Position numbers and translations under genes: made by a program. Positions 1-13,019 of a DNA stretch of 64,000 nt are shown here, in pieces. Source of the DNA: Lycorma delicatula (taxonomy: Eukaryota; Arthropoda; Insecta; Hemiptera; Fulgoridae); NCBI RefSeq assembly GCF_047948215.1, contig NC_134456.1:15904230-15968229 (forward strand), written 5' to 3'. Position 1 is the stretch's first letter. Each line of letters starts with the position of its first letter. The notes under the pieces are model-generated. The model saw only the letters and a program-made list of their open reading frames with translations. It had not been told where the DNA came from and made no database searches.

Positions 1-94
1 ACAGATGGTATTTTTATTTATTTGTAAGTTGTTTGTACAATTTTATATAAATTTTTTACTGTTTTATCTATATTGTAAATATCACTTGTTTCAG

Positions 95-154
95 GGATGT
101 TTGAAAACAGTTCTTCATCATTACTGGTTCTCAAAAGTTTATTCGCTCTGAAAG
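95..154 (+). other. candidate small internal exon (weak)
   Basis: A pyrimidine-rich stretch ending TTGTTTCAG directly precedes position 95 and a GTAATG donor follows position 154. The 60 bp between are open in the frame beginning at the ATG at 97, giving about 19 residues rich in Ser and Leu, with no stop. The frame stays open past the donor to a TGA near 230, so a terminal exon is also possible. No family was recognised and no partner exon could be linked. Acceptor-like and donor-like strings are common in AT-rich DNA, so this may be chance. Confidence 0.2.
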
Positions 155-3100
155 GTAATGTAAGGTTGATGAACAACCTTTCAACTTGGTATTTATATTT
201 TTTAAGAAGTATAAATGTAACATTGTGAAGGAAATTGTAAATATGTTAATAATGTTTTTGATATGTAAACCAATTAAATTTATGTATATTATGATAATTT
301 GTTTATTTGTAATTAAATATTTATAAAACTATTAATAATTATTATAGTTTGTAACTAACATTCAATTTGAACATTATAATGTTCCTAGTAATTACATTTG
401 AAATTTTTAATATGTTTAAGAGAATCTAGAAATAAGTATATATTTCAGTACATAATTACTGAAACATATTATTCATTAATGAATTATATCTTAGGAATAC
501 ATTTATGTAGATATGCATATACAATATGTTTTATTTCATCTAAAATATATCATTTTAGTTCGATAGGAATTGTGAATATTGTTGACTTATTAATGTGAAA
601 TATGAATTTTTTTTAATGATTGTGGTATTGGCAGTAGTAAAATCTTGTTCTAGTTTAAAAGTAAGGATTAGTGTCTGGTTTTAATTACTCACTGATCAAA
701 TTAATAATAAAATAATTGTGGAATGAAGTAATCCGAACAACTGCGTTTAGAAGTTTTTATTATTTCTTACAATAATAAAAACATTTCTTTATAAATGTAA
801 TATGTTATTTTCCTGCAGAATTTTTATCTTAAAGTTAATAGTTAATTATTTTTTGTAGTACCTGCTTAATATAACCTTAAAAATTTAGTATTAGTATATT
901 TTCTTCTTATATTTTTTTACACAAAGCAGTGGTTATTTAATTATTTTTACTTGTATTATCTTGTTATTACACAATTTATTCATTTATATTTTATTTTATA
1001 TTAATTCATAGAATATTTTACTATTATTAAGATAAATATACTATATATATATATATGTATATAAGTATATTAATATAATACTGACTTCTGAAAAATAAAT
1101 AGTTTAATTGCATATCTTATGTTGCTGGTATTTTGTTTGTTGTAAATTCCATAAAATTACTTTTTGTACAACAATAAACTCCTTCCTTGTTAATCGTATT
1201 ATACTTAACAAGTCTATTTAATTTCTTCTTTTTACTGGGGCATATATGTATATATGTATGTGGCATCAGTACAATAATATTCTTCTTATTTAATTAATTA
1301 TAGTAATCAAATAAAAATCTCAGCATAGAAAACCAGCATGACCGAAAAATGTATATAAATTGTTGAATACTTGAGGAAACATAATAAGATTTTTAATGAT
1401 TATTTATTAAATGATTTCCTTTCAAAAAACTGGAATTTTTTCTTCAATAGGTCCTTTGGAATTAATTAAGCAGCACATTGTTGGTATGTTTCTCATCTTA
1501 AAAAAGGTTAGGAAACTCCTAAGTATGTAATTAAATCAATATACATTGTCTGTTTTGTTAATTTGTTTATTGTGTATTATTTTCAGATTTGTTAATTTCA
1601 TATTGTTCAAATAAGTTAAGATCTTAATATTTTTATACATTTGCAAATTTAAATCGTAGGATAATCTATCTGTCTCTGTATTGTACTGTTTCTATAAATA
1701 GGTTTACAAAATTTGATTCTATTTTGGTGTGCAGTGTTGTATGTGTTACTTATCTTCACTCACAAACAATGAATTGTGGCACACAAAGCGTAATAAAGAT
1801 AGCATATTACTGAAGTAATATAATATAGGTTGAATGTACCGTTCAGTTATATTTTTAAGAGGTTTCTTAACCTTTTTAAAATAAGTACCATTTACAGTAG
1901 CACTATCAATAACTCAATTGAAATAAGTGAGTTATTAATAGCTCATGCCGTTTTTCAGCTATTAATTAGCTGAAAAAGGTTACTGTAGAAGAAAACGTTT
2001 TAGTAATTGGAAAGTGAAGTGATATATAATTTTAAACATCATTTAACTTCTCACAAATTATTCTTTTATACCACAATGATTCCTGGTTCAAGTAAGTTCA
2101 ATGGCCTTTCGTAATATTTAATTTTGAGAAAAGTTTTAAAGAATATTCCTAATATCAGTTTTTCAGTTAAGGAAATCAATTGCCACAGCACATAACATAG
2201 TCATTTGTTTTAACGGTTTATTAAGTTTTTTATTATAATTATTCTTGCAAAATGTAACATATATATGTATTTGTATCATGAACTTCTTTAGCTTAGCTAC
2301 TAGATGTTACAGAAAAAGAAAAATCATTAACTTTCATAAAATATATTATGAATATTTATTTTTAAAAAATTGTATAGAAGCAATATATAAAATAAACTTA
2401 GTTGTAGGAGGTACTAATCTGAAAGAAAAACACTATTAATAATTAATGTTATCTTGCTTTATTATTAAGAATAATTTATATATAATATTCCTGCCTTTCA
2501 TTTTAAAAAATATACGCAAATTTATAATGTCTTCAATGAAATGAAGGATAAATTGCTTTAAGAAACACGACTTGTATATATTCTCATTACATATATTTAT
2601 TTCCATTAATCTTCCTATTAGATAACAGTTAAATACAGAAAAATTAAAAAAAACTCTCAGTTCTAAAAGGGTAAAGGATACTATTTTCAGTAAGATGACT
2701 AAATGTTAGTAAGATTATGTTGCTTGCAAAAATTTATTCTTTCAGATTTTATTATTTGAATTGGATTCAGATTTGATATATGAATTACATTCTTGAGGTT
2801 ATATAATATTATATATTTGAGTTATTAACTCAAATATCTCATATGAAAATTCTAAAATACAAAAAAAAAATCATTCGAACAGGAAAGTTCAGTTTTATTA
2901 AAAATTCTCTTAATTGGTTGGTTGCAACCAAATACAGTTCTAGTAAAACACCGATGGATATTGTTTTGAGACTTTGTTAATTTTACATATGACTAATAAA
3001 AAATGTGAAGACACATATGGTAATATAAAATATAAAAAATTATATGGTAATTTAAAAAGAGCTACATTCATTTTACTGGTTATAAAAAAAATAATGACAA

Positions 3101-3190
3101 TAATAAAAGAAATACTATTTTCTTTGTATAAAATCATATTTAACCGTACCTACTTTTTTTCAGTATTAATATTATTTGTGAATTGTTAGT

Positions 3191-3304
3191 ATGTTGGAAT
3201 TTGGCGTAGTAATAAAAAACAGACTTTTCTGCAAGAAAAACAACCAAGTCTTTGCTGAAAAGAGGAAAATTGCTGTGTCTGCAAAGCAATCGGCAAAAAA
3301 GTAA
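3191..3304 (+). other. candidate short coding tail, 37 codons (weak)
   Basis: An open frame starts at the ATG at 3191 just after a TTGTTAG acceptor-like string and stops with TAA at 3302-3304. Its second half is lysine- and alanine-rich and ends in a basic tail (…SAKQSAKK), a composition less typical of random AT-rich translation than its neighbours. It could be a terminal exon or a decayed retrocopy. No family was recognised, and nothing upstream could be joined to it. Confidence 0.18.
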
Positions 3305-5624
3305 CAAAATAAAAAAGTTGATTTTTAATGTGCAGCGTGTAAAGAAGTTATACAATATATACTACACTAAATGTATTTGCAATTTTGAAACAAAATTTAT
3401 TTATATATATGTGCATAATTATCATTGAACAAATCTTATTTAATGTTTATTTGATTTTATTGAGGCTGACTTTTTTCATTTTCATTTTTACATTTGGATA
3501 GAAAAATTGCTAAAATATGTCAACTTTGCAGTTTATTTTACTAAAGTTTTAAAATTTAGTGTTCAGATATAAAAGTATAGTATTTTTTAAGAGATATACT
3601 TTTATGTTAAAAGAATTTTTTGCATATGCAACAAATTTCATTATAGTATGTATTTTAAACAAGTTTATTACAAAATTTTTAAAATGATGGTAAGTGTTTG
3701 TGTAAGTTTATGGAGAATTCAATTTTTTTAATGCTACATAACATTTTATAGTATCATTATTTCTGAAATGATCATACTAATTTATACACTTTTCATTTGA
3801 AAAAAAGTCAGACATTTATATTTTTTTAATATGGAAAAAAAAGAAATTAAAGGTACAAAAATGACCATACATTTAATAATAATAAAAGGATATGATTTAT
3901 CACGATTCAATTATTAATATCAGTTTTACTGTGCTAGCCACAAAAATAGAGATTCAGTGATACCAAGGAGTATATTTTATGTAATTTTTTTATAAAATTC
4001 TCAGTTAACTTAAAATTACTAGTAACAAAATTTGAATTTTACCCTACATTATATTGAATAATAATGGTATTTTTTTTTAACTGAATAAATCAGACATTAA
4101 GAAACAGTTTTTCTTTAAGATAACAGTTGATGTAAAGAATAGTTATGAAAAATATTAGAATATTATGCTGATAAGTGTTGTTCTAAATCTTAATTTAACC
4201 GACAAAGACATTTTTCCTTCCACACAACATAATTATTCCAAATATTAGAGTGCAATTTTTGGTCTATCTATAATAAATTAATTTGTAGGTTTGGTCATAT
4301 TAATTTATGTAGTAAACTAGTAGTGTATTCATAATTACATGTGACTTGTGTAATTAGACTGTAAATTATGACTCCAAGATAAGACATTTCTCTGAAAGAC
4401 GAAACAAATGCGTTGCTGGCACCTCAAATTTTAAAAAATAAGCACAAAGTTTCTATTTGTTTTATTATACAGAATAAGTTTATAAAAATTTATAACCAGC
4501 AAAAATTCCTTCAGTTTATTTAAATAATATAGACTGTAAAAGGAGTGTTTAACATTTGTTGCAAGCAGACTAATTTTATAGAATGAGATTAAACTACTGC
4601 ATTCTTTGGAAATGTTGCTTCCTGTCTATATAACCATATATAAATATAAATATTTATAAATCAACCACTGAATAAATATATGTAATTGTTAGAACTATAC
4701 CAAAAACTGTGGAATTTTTTTTATTATAAGTTGTGGATATTTTTCTGTGTGAGACAATCGCATATATTATAGAAAGTTGTTTTTTGCCTTATCTTGTTTG
4801 TATTAGGTTATGTACTACTTGTTAAGGTATTAAAGCACTTTCTGTTTGATTTCCTCGTGTAATAAGGTTAAAAAGGATCTCTAAAAATGGTTTTAACACA
4901 ACATTTAGTTTTATTAAATAGTATATTGCCTAATATTATTGATGTTTAATATTTTTCTGAAAAAAAATATTTGTGTATGTAAACAAAAGTAAATTTATAG
5001 ATATATTAACTGAAGTATATCTCAGAATTTCATTTCTAATAAAAATTAATTTAAATATCTCTTATTTTATCCATTAAATAATATTTTTATCCTAATTGGA
5101 TAATAAAAAATGTTTTCTTACTTTATAGACCACTGATTTGCTGTATTATTATTAAATTATCATTGAAGGTTTTTAATAAATTCTCTTCTAAGGAAAAGTG
5201 TGCTTTTCTACCTATAAAATCTGGTTGTTATTAATTATATGGAAATTATAATCAATATGAATATTGTAGAAAGGGTATTTCTAACTGAAATTCTCAGAAT
5301 GTTCCATTTGCCTTTGATTAAACCAAGTATTTAAAAAAAAAATTATTTTACAAATAAATGTAAAATTATTATTTCACAATAATTTAAGGCTCCATTTCTA
5401 TAAAATATTTAATTCCATTTCTATAAACTAATATATTATAAAAAATCTTGTTATTATATAACTTATTTTACCATAACTCTATTGGGGTCTGGCAGAACAG
5501 TTTATAGTTCAGTTGGGTACTTCTGGGAAGGGCAAGGTTGTTCCTTCAGAAATCTTTTGCATTTTTTCAAATGATTATTTGATTTCTAGAGAAATTGAAG
5601 ATTTTTACAACAGATTTTTTCTTT

Positions 5625-5791
5625 TTTTAACCTCTGGGACCACTGTTAGGTATTACTGCAGAGGATGAGATGAATGACAATTTTTGTAGTGTGTGAAAAT
5701 GCCATGCCTGACCGGGATTCAAACCTGGAACCTCCAGATGAAAGGCCAAGACATTATCATTTGCGCCACGGAGGCCACCTTTTTTTTTTTT
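5625..5791 (-). mobile_element. tRNA-derived SINE, full-looking copy
   Basis: Read on the minus strand, the element begins GGTGGCCTCCGTGGCGCAAATG, which carries a pol III A-box-like segment. It continues to a canonical B box GGTTTGAATCCCGG and ends with a family-specific 3' part containing CTCATCCTCTGCAGTAATACC and CCCAGAGGTTAAA. The head resembles a tRNA but does not fold into a convincing intact gene. The same 3' part recurs at about 12960-13005, 41836-41880 and 51780-51825, which defines a family. SINEs of this kind are transcribed by RNA polymerase III and mobilised by a partner LINE; the partner is not identified. Confidence 0.75.
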
Positions 5792-5928
5792 ACAATAAAT
5801 GTTTAACATGTTGAGTGACAACCACCTTTATAAATATCCTTTTTAGAATTGCTAGACATTTATTTTAATCTACTATAAAAATGTCAGCTAATTTAGTATG
5901 CTTCCAACACCTACATTTTATTTGGTTA

Positions 5929-6327
5929 ATGTAGTAAGCAATCTACGTCTGTAATTAGTTAGTTCTTAGATGATGCCACTGAAATGCTATATTGAAATAA
6001 GAAAATAAATATAAAAAAGAATGAATAAATGGACTAATTTAAGAATAAATGGAATTATTTTTACTTAATACCAAAACTATAAATATAATCTAACCAAACT
6101 TACCCTATGCTCGCTAGTCAAGATTAATGAGCAAAGTGAGTGTAGGTTAAGTTAGGGTAGATTATATTTATAAGCATAAAATTATAACATGAGCAGGTTA
6201 ATTTATTTTTTAATTAGTTCATTTATTATTATTATTTTATTTTTTTTGTATTTATTTTCTTATTTCAGTACTGTGTTTCAGTGGTGCCATCTAAGAACTG
6301 ACTACAGAGATAGTTCGCCTACTACAT
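5929..6327. mobile_element. fold-back MITE flanked by TA
   Basis: The left end ATGTAGTAAGC at 5929 and the right end GCCTACTACAT ending at 6327 are inverted copies, and each is bordered by TA (5927-5928 and 6328-6329). Further inverted matching continues inward through TTCTTAGATG..GCCACTGAAA to AATAAGAAAATAAATA and an inner core around 6085-6170 (CCAAACTTACCCTATGCTCG / TGTAGGTTAAGTTAGGG). The element is about 399 bp, non-coding and almost entirely hairpin. TA duplication fits a Tc1/mariner-type source, but no parent is visible. The core resembles that of the larger fold-back element at 37.8-38.3 kb. Confidence 0.7.
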
Positions 6328-6774
6328 TAATACCTTTTATGTAATGATTAAAACATAAATTTCATTTTAAATTAATTGAAACTTTAAATTGTTTCATTTT
6401 ATCCCATACATCATTTGTATTTGAATAATAGATTTTTTATTTAAAAAAATGATATTAACATTCACTTTTTCATTTAAAAAAAAATATGTTAATATTTTAT
6501 AAAAGCTTACATAACAAATTTTAAAATATTTATGCAACATAAAAGCATTTCATTACAAATTCGTTAATGTATTTTATCAACTAAAAATACACTAAATATT
6601 ATCATTTGTTTTTGAATGACATAAAAGCCATATAGTTTTTAAAAACAGCTTGGAATCAAAACTAAATCACTTTTATTTTATTGCATTAATATATTTTATA
6701 ATTTTTAATATTTGAGGGTTAACATTTTTTTTATTTTGATAAGACCCTTAATGATACTCAAAGTCTTAAGCAAA

Positions 6775-7140
6775 TCAATACAAAATAATTGATCTTTGAG
6801 TTGCTCAGAATTACCTCTCTCAGGTGCCTGCCACTTGAGGCTTTGTTTGAGCTTTCCTATGAACGGTTGTTAGTCTTATATTGGGATTTCTCTGAGATTA
6901 GATCACCCTTTTTCATGTCCATCCATTTTCCTTATCTTTGATCCCTTCTTCCTCATCTTCATTTCTGTGAGAATGGGAAGGTCCTATCTTCATAGTGAGC
7001 GTTCCAGGACCTATAAAACCATATTGTGATCAGGTAAAATGTCTTGCTGATCAACCAGGCAACTCTATTTCTGTTTAGTAGTTAGACAGCAAGCCTAATG
7101 GCTGATGTGACTATTGGATATAAAGCCAGATCTCATAATT
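6775..7140. other. less AT-rich unassigned segment, probably repeat-derived
   Basis: This ~365-bp block has visibly higher G+C than the DNA on both sides. No frame is open throughout, and no domain could be recognised on either strand. The sharp composition change suggests an inserted foreign or repeat sequence such as a piece of a retroelement. That is inference from composition only. Confidence 0.3.
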
Positions 7141-7243
7141 TTTACTCTTTTATAAAATAAGAATATTTTTATTTAAAGTATGGTTTTATGGATAAAATAA
7201 GTTAGCCAGAATTTAAAACTAATACTTTAAAATCAAGAAATTT

Positions 7244-7293
7244 CTGGACTTCAAATCTAGATTTCTGGACTTCAAATCTAGAATTTTTTTAGT
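7244..7293. repeat. 23-bp tandem duplication
   Basis: The unit TTTCTGGACTTCAAATCTAGA occurs twice back to back inside this interval, a simple local duplication with no coding context. Confidence 0.7.
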
Positions 7294-7299
7294 ATCTAT

Positions 7300-9049
7300 G
7301 ATTGTTATGTTTTTTATTCAATTATGAACAATAAATTGACAGGTGCCTTCCTTTAGAAAATGTTGGGATCCAAACATAATCTTACTCTTTTTGTACATTC
7401 TGTATATACTCTACTTTTATCATCAGCAACCACTTGATTACATGAAACTTTTTTTGTGTGAAGCAGGTGAAAACATATAAAAAAAAGAAAAGTTCATCTT
7501 CAAAGTGAAATTCTTCCTCCAGCATAATAAGTACTTGTAGAGAGTGTAACACAATAATCTCTTAAGCTGAATGAATATCTTCTTTAATAAGTTTGTCCAC
7601 ATTTTATACTCAAAATTTTCAGACTGTTAATTCAATTAAATGTGGTTGTTGGTCATGTCCAGATTGAATATGGCTAGTTTCAGCGGCTCAACCACTAAAA
7701 AGTATACCATTTATTTTACATTCAATTAAAAATATCACTGCAAAACTGTAGTGATAAACTTCGTTACAGCACATATCATGAAAAAAAAAATCTTGCCTTT
7801 AATATTTTATTTTATAAACCTAGATCCATACTGGCTTTGTTCTTTATACCTTGATCTTTATTTTATTAATATTTTAATTTTTCATTAAATTCACCTGCTA
7901 CATACAGAAAATTTATTTAATTTGGTGAAACAAAATTGTTGTACCCTATTTTATATACTACCTATTAATAAACTTTAACCGATATAATATATTACTTAAT
8001 AACGTTAATTTAACCATAAAAGGCCTAACTAGTCTATTGCATGTGCTTGTATTAATTAATTATTAAGTTAATATAGTATTGGACCAAAGAAATTAATATT
8101 TTATCTTGCAATATAATTATATACATATGTATCTTGTAGCATTAACGTATAAGCTTACCAGTGTATTAGCAATATTCAATTTTCTTCTTACTGTTAAGTA
8201 ATGATTTAATAAATATTAAATATGTTATTCTTTATAAAATATTCCATTTACTATCTAGTAATTAAGAAAAATTTTATCAAATTTTGATTTTAATTTAAAA
8301 ATAAAAATTTAATTTTCTAATAAAAACATTTTTAAAAGAAATTATAATATAGATGTAGTTGTTTTCACTAAAAGTAATGATGTTAATTATATAATCAATC
8401 CCTGTTATGTACAGAGTGAAGATCACTTATAAAGCTAAAAATCTCCTACATTTTGATGGGTTTGCTTTGGTGATGTATGGTAGTATGTTTGGTTCAATGA
8501 ATAAAGTAACTGATGAATGTTTGTTTAGTAGTTGTAGAATGTATGTGGAAAATCATGTAAATAAAATTAAAGTGACCAACTGACGTACAGTCGCTTACAG
8601 TTTTGTGCAAAACATAATAATGTATGGTATATGGATACTGGATACAGGAATGTTGCATTTATATGTTGATTTCATTTATTATATTCTTCTATTGCCGTTG
8701 GTTGTTTTTCAGCCCAGGAAACAAGAAAGATGATTTTTGACTGTTTTATCAAGAATAGCTTGTTGTTGTTTTTATTGCACTTTTGTGACAAGTTTTATAT
8801 TACATAATTTAAACTGATAATTAATTATAAGCAATATTATGAAATTCATCATTTTTTGTGTTATCTTTTTAAAACAAAATTGATTTATTTAATGATGAAT
8901 TTTGAACTTTTGTGAATTTAAATTGTAAGAAAAGGATTTAATAATTTTTTTATTATTTTAATTTTTTTAGTAATTTGGCCTATAATATAAAATATAGTAA
9001 AGTTTGGGACCACACATTTATTATTTTATTTTTTTTATTCAAGACAGTA

Positions 9050-9050
<1 letters not shown>
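7300..9050. other. AT-rich region, nothing recognised
   Basis: No protein family, RNA gene or defined transposon end was found on either strand. A slightly more complex patch at about 8400-8620 is not open in any frame over useful length. Confidence 0.5.
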
Positions 9051-9109
<59 letters not shown>

Positions 9110-9118
9110 CACACACAT
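9051..9118. repeat. (TA)n microsatellite with CA-rich edge
   Basis: About 50 bp of nearly pure TA dinucleotides grades into ATACATACACACACATG. Similar but shorter TA tracts occur at about 19710-19735, 45568-45592 and 49813-49838. Confidence 0.9.
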
Positions 9119-9235
9119 GTAAACTGATATTTATAACACTAAGATAGCTGAAGACATCAAATATTTTAAGACATAAAACAGAAGAAAGAAAAATTTTTTT
9201 TTAATTCTATCATATATAAATTTTGTTAATCTTAA

Positions 9236-10760
9236 CCCTAGGCACACCCAGCTCTATAAAGATTTGCATGTCCACCAAGAGAGGGACATTTTGTGTCCAC
9301 CTACAATTTAATGATGACATTGATATTATCTTTTGATACTTATTTTTAACAATAAAAAGAAAGCAAAATTAACAAGAAACACTTACTTTAATATCAGAGA
9401 ACTTTTGTGCTTATAAATATTGCAAACAAAAATTGAAAAAAACAGTTAATCAGATTCATCACTTTCTAGTTCACAAGTTATACATTTTACAGTTTTCTCA
9501 CTGTGTTTACCACAAACTTATTTATTTCTGAGAGAGCAAATTATAGTTGTCTTCGCTAATTTGTGTGTCTTTTCCCTTTTAGTATTACGTTTGTTACAAA
9601 AAAGATGACAGCACCCTCTTCCGCTGGCAGTTCTTTCTTCTTGTTATTTTGAGGTTATAAATTTTATTCCTGATGTGAGCTCTATTGCATGTAACACATG
9701 TTTCTGAAGATCTGCTTTGTTCTTTCCTCTCTCTTCAATATTTGGTTGAATGATGCTGAGGCTGAGTTCGAGGAACAATCTTTGACGATTTTTCTTTTTG
9801 CACTGTCATTCAGGGTCATTTAGAATAAAAATTGTGTATGCATTGATACACATTATGTCAAGTAACGTAAAGAATGCTGACAATGGCCAACGACGAGTGC
9901 CTCGTTTTGTAGAATATTCCCTTGCCATCTGGTTGATTGTATCTATGCTTCCTTTAGTCATATTGTATTTACATCAGGCTTTCTTTTATTGTTTTCTGAA
10001 ATTTTCTTGTCACTATGTTTGATAGATAGCACGAGAAGCACAAACCTTTTTGGTTTTCTCTGGATACATATGACACTAATGTCACTGGTGCACTGTTTGG
10101 AGAAGATTCGGTAAAGGCAAACACAATTGCTATTTTCTCTCTGTCATTTCAATTTATAATTGATAATTTCTTTTAATTCATCCGGAATATGTTTATGATT
10201 TGGATGCAATGCGCCAATTACTGTCAGTCTCCAGTTTTTATGCCGTTCCTCCACCAGATCTACTAAAGTGAAGTACCTATCATTTGTGAAAATGCACCCT
10301 ATGCATTTGATCGGTAAAAGCAGCCATTTTACAACTTCAGTAATTCCTTAGTTTACTCCTTCCTTCTTTTCAGCATACACTACATATTATACACATATCG
10401 GTCTGAACAATCTGCCAGTATTCTAATTAATATCCCACATTTACCTGGTTTGTTTTTTATGAAAACTTTGAAAGAACAGCTACCACGGAATAAATGTAGC
10501 ATTTTGTTTATAACAACATTGTTACCTGAATTATAATAACTTGGGAACGTGTCATCTACCACTTCAAAAACTTCACGTAATGCTGTAAATTTATCATTCT
10601 CCCTTCGCTCCTCTCTTGTTGTTTTGTCATCAAATCTTATAATTTCAAGCAGATTGTAAAATCTAGTCCTACTCATACTAGAAATATATGCTGCATGTCT
10701 AGTTTTTTCGACCACAAACCACAAATATCAATGAAGTTGTCATTGAATGCTCAAATAAAA
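9236..10760 (-). pseudogene. piggyBac transposase relic with one terminal repeat
   Basis: The low-coordinate end is TTAA (9232-9235) followed by CCCTAGGCACACCC, matching the TTAA target and CCCTAG-type terminus of piggyBac elements. On the minus strand, 10724 to 10380 is open for 114 residues, including SRTRFYNLLEIIRFDDK and TREERRENDKF, classic N-terminal DDE piggyBac (PGBD-like) text. Broken frames continue downward (…DLVEERHKNWRLTVIGALHP…; a TRRW-type segment near 9900; a Cys-rich tail with VCGKHSEKTVKCITCE near 9480) where the family's C-terminal cysteine-rich domain belongs. Several stops and frame changes make it non-functional. The start of the transposase and the second terminal repeat are missing; the high-coordinate side abuts a mariner relic at about 10.76 kb. 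Confidence 0.85.
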
Positions 10761-10779
10761 ATCAATTCTCCAATAAATT

Positions 10780-11110
10780 CTTGTTTGTTAGCTCTCAACC
10801 TCTTCTGCAGGCTTCTTCATTGGTACAACTGTAGATTGTTCTCTGTGAAATATGTAGAAATTCTGCTGTAAGAATTCTAATGGTAAAGTCTTCTCAAATT
10901 TTTATTGTTTACTTGTTCAATTAGATCATCTTTTTGAACACTAGGTCTTCCACTTTTCTTTTCATCAAAGACATTTGTACAACCTTCATTAAACTCACAA
11001 CACCATTGCCTTACCATTCCTTCACTCATTCCTGTAAAACCATGAATTTCACATCATTCATGATGAATTTTTGAAGCATTATTATAAATGAATGAAGTAT
11101 TATTTACTTT
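10780..11110 (-). pseudogene. mariner-like transposase N-terminal fragment
   Basis: A minus-strand reading from about 11100 to 10800 gives MSEGMVRQWCCEFNEG, then FDEKKSGRPSVQKDDLIEQV. This is the paired helix-turn-helix DNA-binding part of mariner transposases, including the conserved (S)GRPS hinge. Stops interrupt the frame, and no catalytic DDE/D part follows, because piggyBac sequence begins at once. The element is dead. Which of the two inserted into the other cannot be told, as neither has both ends here. Confidence 0.7.
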
Positions 11111-11114
11111 ATTA

Positions 11115-12700
11115 GCTATTCTCTATTTTTAAGAGAGTGAAGGATTCACTTTTAGACCTAAATAATATTTCCATTTTCATCCACAAAACGTCTGATAAGA
11201 ATTACAGATAATTAATTTGAATTCCCAGTAAAAAATTTGTAACATATAATTCCGTATCTTTGAATTGACGATGTTTTATAAATTGTGCAACATCTATAAT
11301 GTGCTTATTAATTATATAAAAATACAATAAATATTTATGTAAATAAAAGATAAATCAGATAAGTTACTATTTTGAAAATAAATTTCTAAAAAACTTTTAG
11401 GTAATTATCGTCTAAACTTAAAAATAATATCTCACTCTTTAATTAATATTATGACATAAACTCTATTTATAAGTTATTGTGGCTTACAAGTAGCTTTTGC
11501 TTGCTCAGTAGTCCTAATCTTACAACTCAGTAAAGGTGAACAATAAAGGGGGTAACAACCCCCTTTATTTTTGCCACCCATTCCTTTGTTTTTAATTTTC
11601 TGTTTTGCCTACTGATTTTGAAATTCAATATTTTTTAAATTTTTTCTGTGTGAAACATGAAGTGGTAGGACTGAAATAAGTTCCAGGACGGATAATTATC
11701 TAAGAACAATAGACAAATGATTGAACTACAGAAATAAAATTAAGTTAATGTTAAATATTACTTTTTTTTATACTTAAATAATTTTTTAATTTTTGGTTAT
11801 TCAGTTTTGTCTCAGTCCCCCACCTGAAATTATTGAAACGCAACTGTTGTTCATTGTCATTACCAACTTTAATTTTTTATTCTTTCCATTTTCCAACAAA
11901 CAAAATCAAAGTTAATTTTTGTTTGCTACTAATTACATATGTTTTAGTCATTAAAATGGAATGGATTGACTATTACTGGATACATAGTTTATCACAAAAA
12001 AAGATATGAGAATTTTGATAACTATTTTTACATAAATTAAATAATTTATGTAAAATATAAATTTTATATGAACTGCACCAAAATACCAAATTATAAGATT
12101 ACAGAAATCAATTATTTGGTTTATATAAACTGAATTATTCTAAACTGGAAACATACATAAAATTATATAACAAAGTAGTGTGATAGTTTAGAAAAATTAC
12201 TATTTACTTTTGAAAGTAAATTTAACTAATATAATATTTTTAATAGCATACTCCATAATATTAGACACTCTTGTGGCCATCATCAGTAATGGTGCTGTTG
12301 TTATCATTCTGGTCAAATAATATAAATCTGACAATATTTTTTTGAGTTAGAGTTAGACATATATGTATTTCGAATACGGTTTAAATTTATGTTTTGTTAT
12401 GATCAAAATAAGATACATTTTGGAACAGAATGAAATTAATATTTCTAAAGCTGTGGGTAAAAGCATAGTCAATATTTGCCTACTATCTCAGATACAAATT
12501 TATTTATGTTAACAACAATCTATTTTTATATATATAAAAAAGAATTAAATCTTAACAATATGAAATTTATAAACATAAAAATTATATACTAAATAAACTG
12601 TCACAATTGAAATTCAGCATATTTTTTAACAACATTCTAAATGTACATCTTTTCAAATAAAAAAAAAAGCCAGCAAATTATATTAAATGACAACAGGATG
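11115..12700. other. AT-rich region, nothing coding
   Basis: No recognised family on either strand. A perfect 12-bp inverted pair AATAAAGGGGGT / ACCCCCTTTATT lies at 11542-11553 and 11558-11569 with a 4-nt loop. Confidence 0.5.
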
Positions 12701-12713
12701 AGAAAAACATTAC

Positions 12714-13008
12714 CCCCACTGTGTTGGTCTAGTGGTGAACTCATCACAAATCAGCTGATTTTGAAGTTGAGAATTCTAAGTAAAGGGAACTACTAGGTTA
12801 CTAGGTTTCAAATCCTAGTAAAGGCAGTTACTTTTATACGGATTTGAATACTAGATCATGGATACCAGTGTTCTTTGGTGGTTGGGTTTCAGTTAACCAC
12901 ACATCTTAGCAATGGTTGATCTGAGACTGTAGAAGACTACACTTCATTTACATTCATACATATCATCCTCTGAAGTAATACCCTCTGGTGGTTCCAGAGG
13001 CTAAAAAC
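12714..13008 (+). mobile_element. tRNA-derived SINE, second subfamily
   Basis: The head GTTGGTCTAGTGGTGAACTC matches a pol III A box, and about 80 bp later TTTCAAATCCTAGTAAAGGC supplies a B-box-like segment. A middle block contains TTCTTTGGTGGTTGGGTTTC, and the 3' part TCATCCTCTGAAGTAATACC plus TTCCAGAGGCTAAAA is the one shared with the 5.6-kb SINE. A diverged inverse copy of the head and middle is at 53757-54003. The two head types joined to one 3' module suggest related SINE subfamilies. Confidence 0.7.
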
Positions 13009-13019
13009 AGAAAAAGATA

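Larger units (their letters stand above)
1..5620. other. AT-rich region without a recognised gene
   Basis: No frame here shows a recognisable protein family. The longest open frames are 64-71 codons and rich in Ile, Phe, Lys and Asn, as expected by chance in such AT-rich DNA. Two weak candidate exons are listed separately (95-154 and 3191-3304). A quasi-palindromic cluster lies at about 1910-1990 and poly(A)/poly(T) runs are frequent. It could be intron, long 3' UTR or intergenic DNA; the sequence does not decide between these. Confidence 0.6.

Noticed and set aside
5680..5790. Functional tRNA gene
   Set aside because: A and B boxes are present, but the stems are imperfect and the sequence continues into a repeated SINE 3' module.
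9051..9118. Regulatory TATA-rich element
   Set aside because: A simple TA microsatellite; no promoter context.
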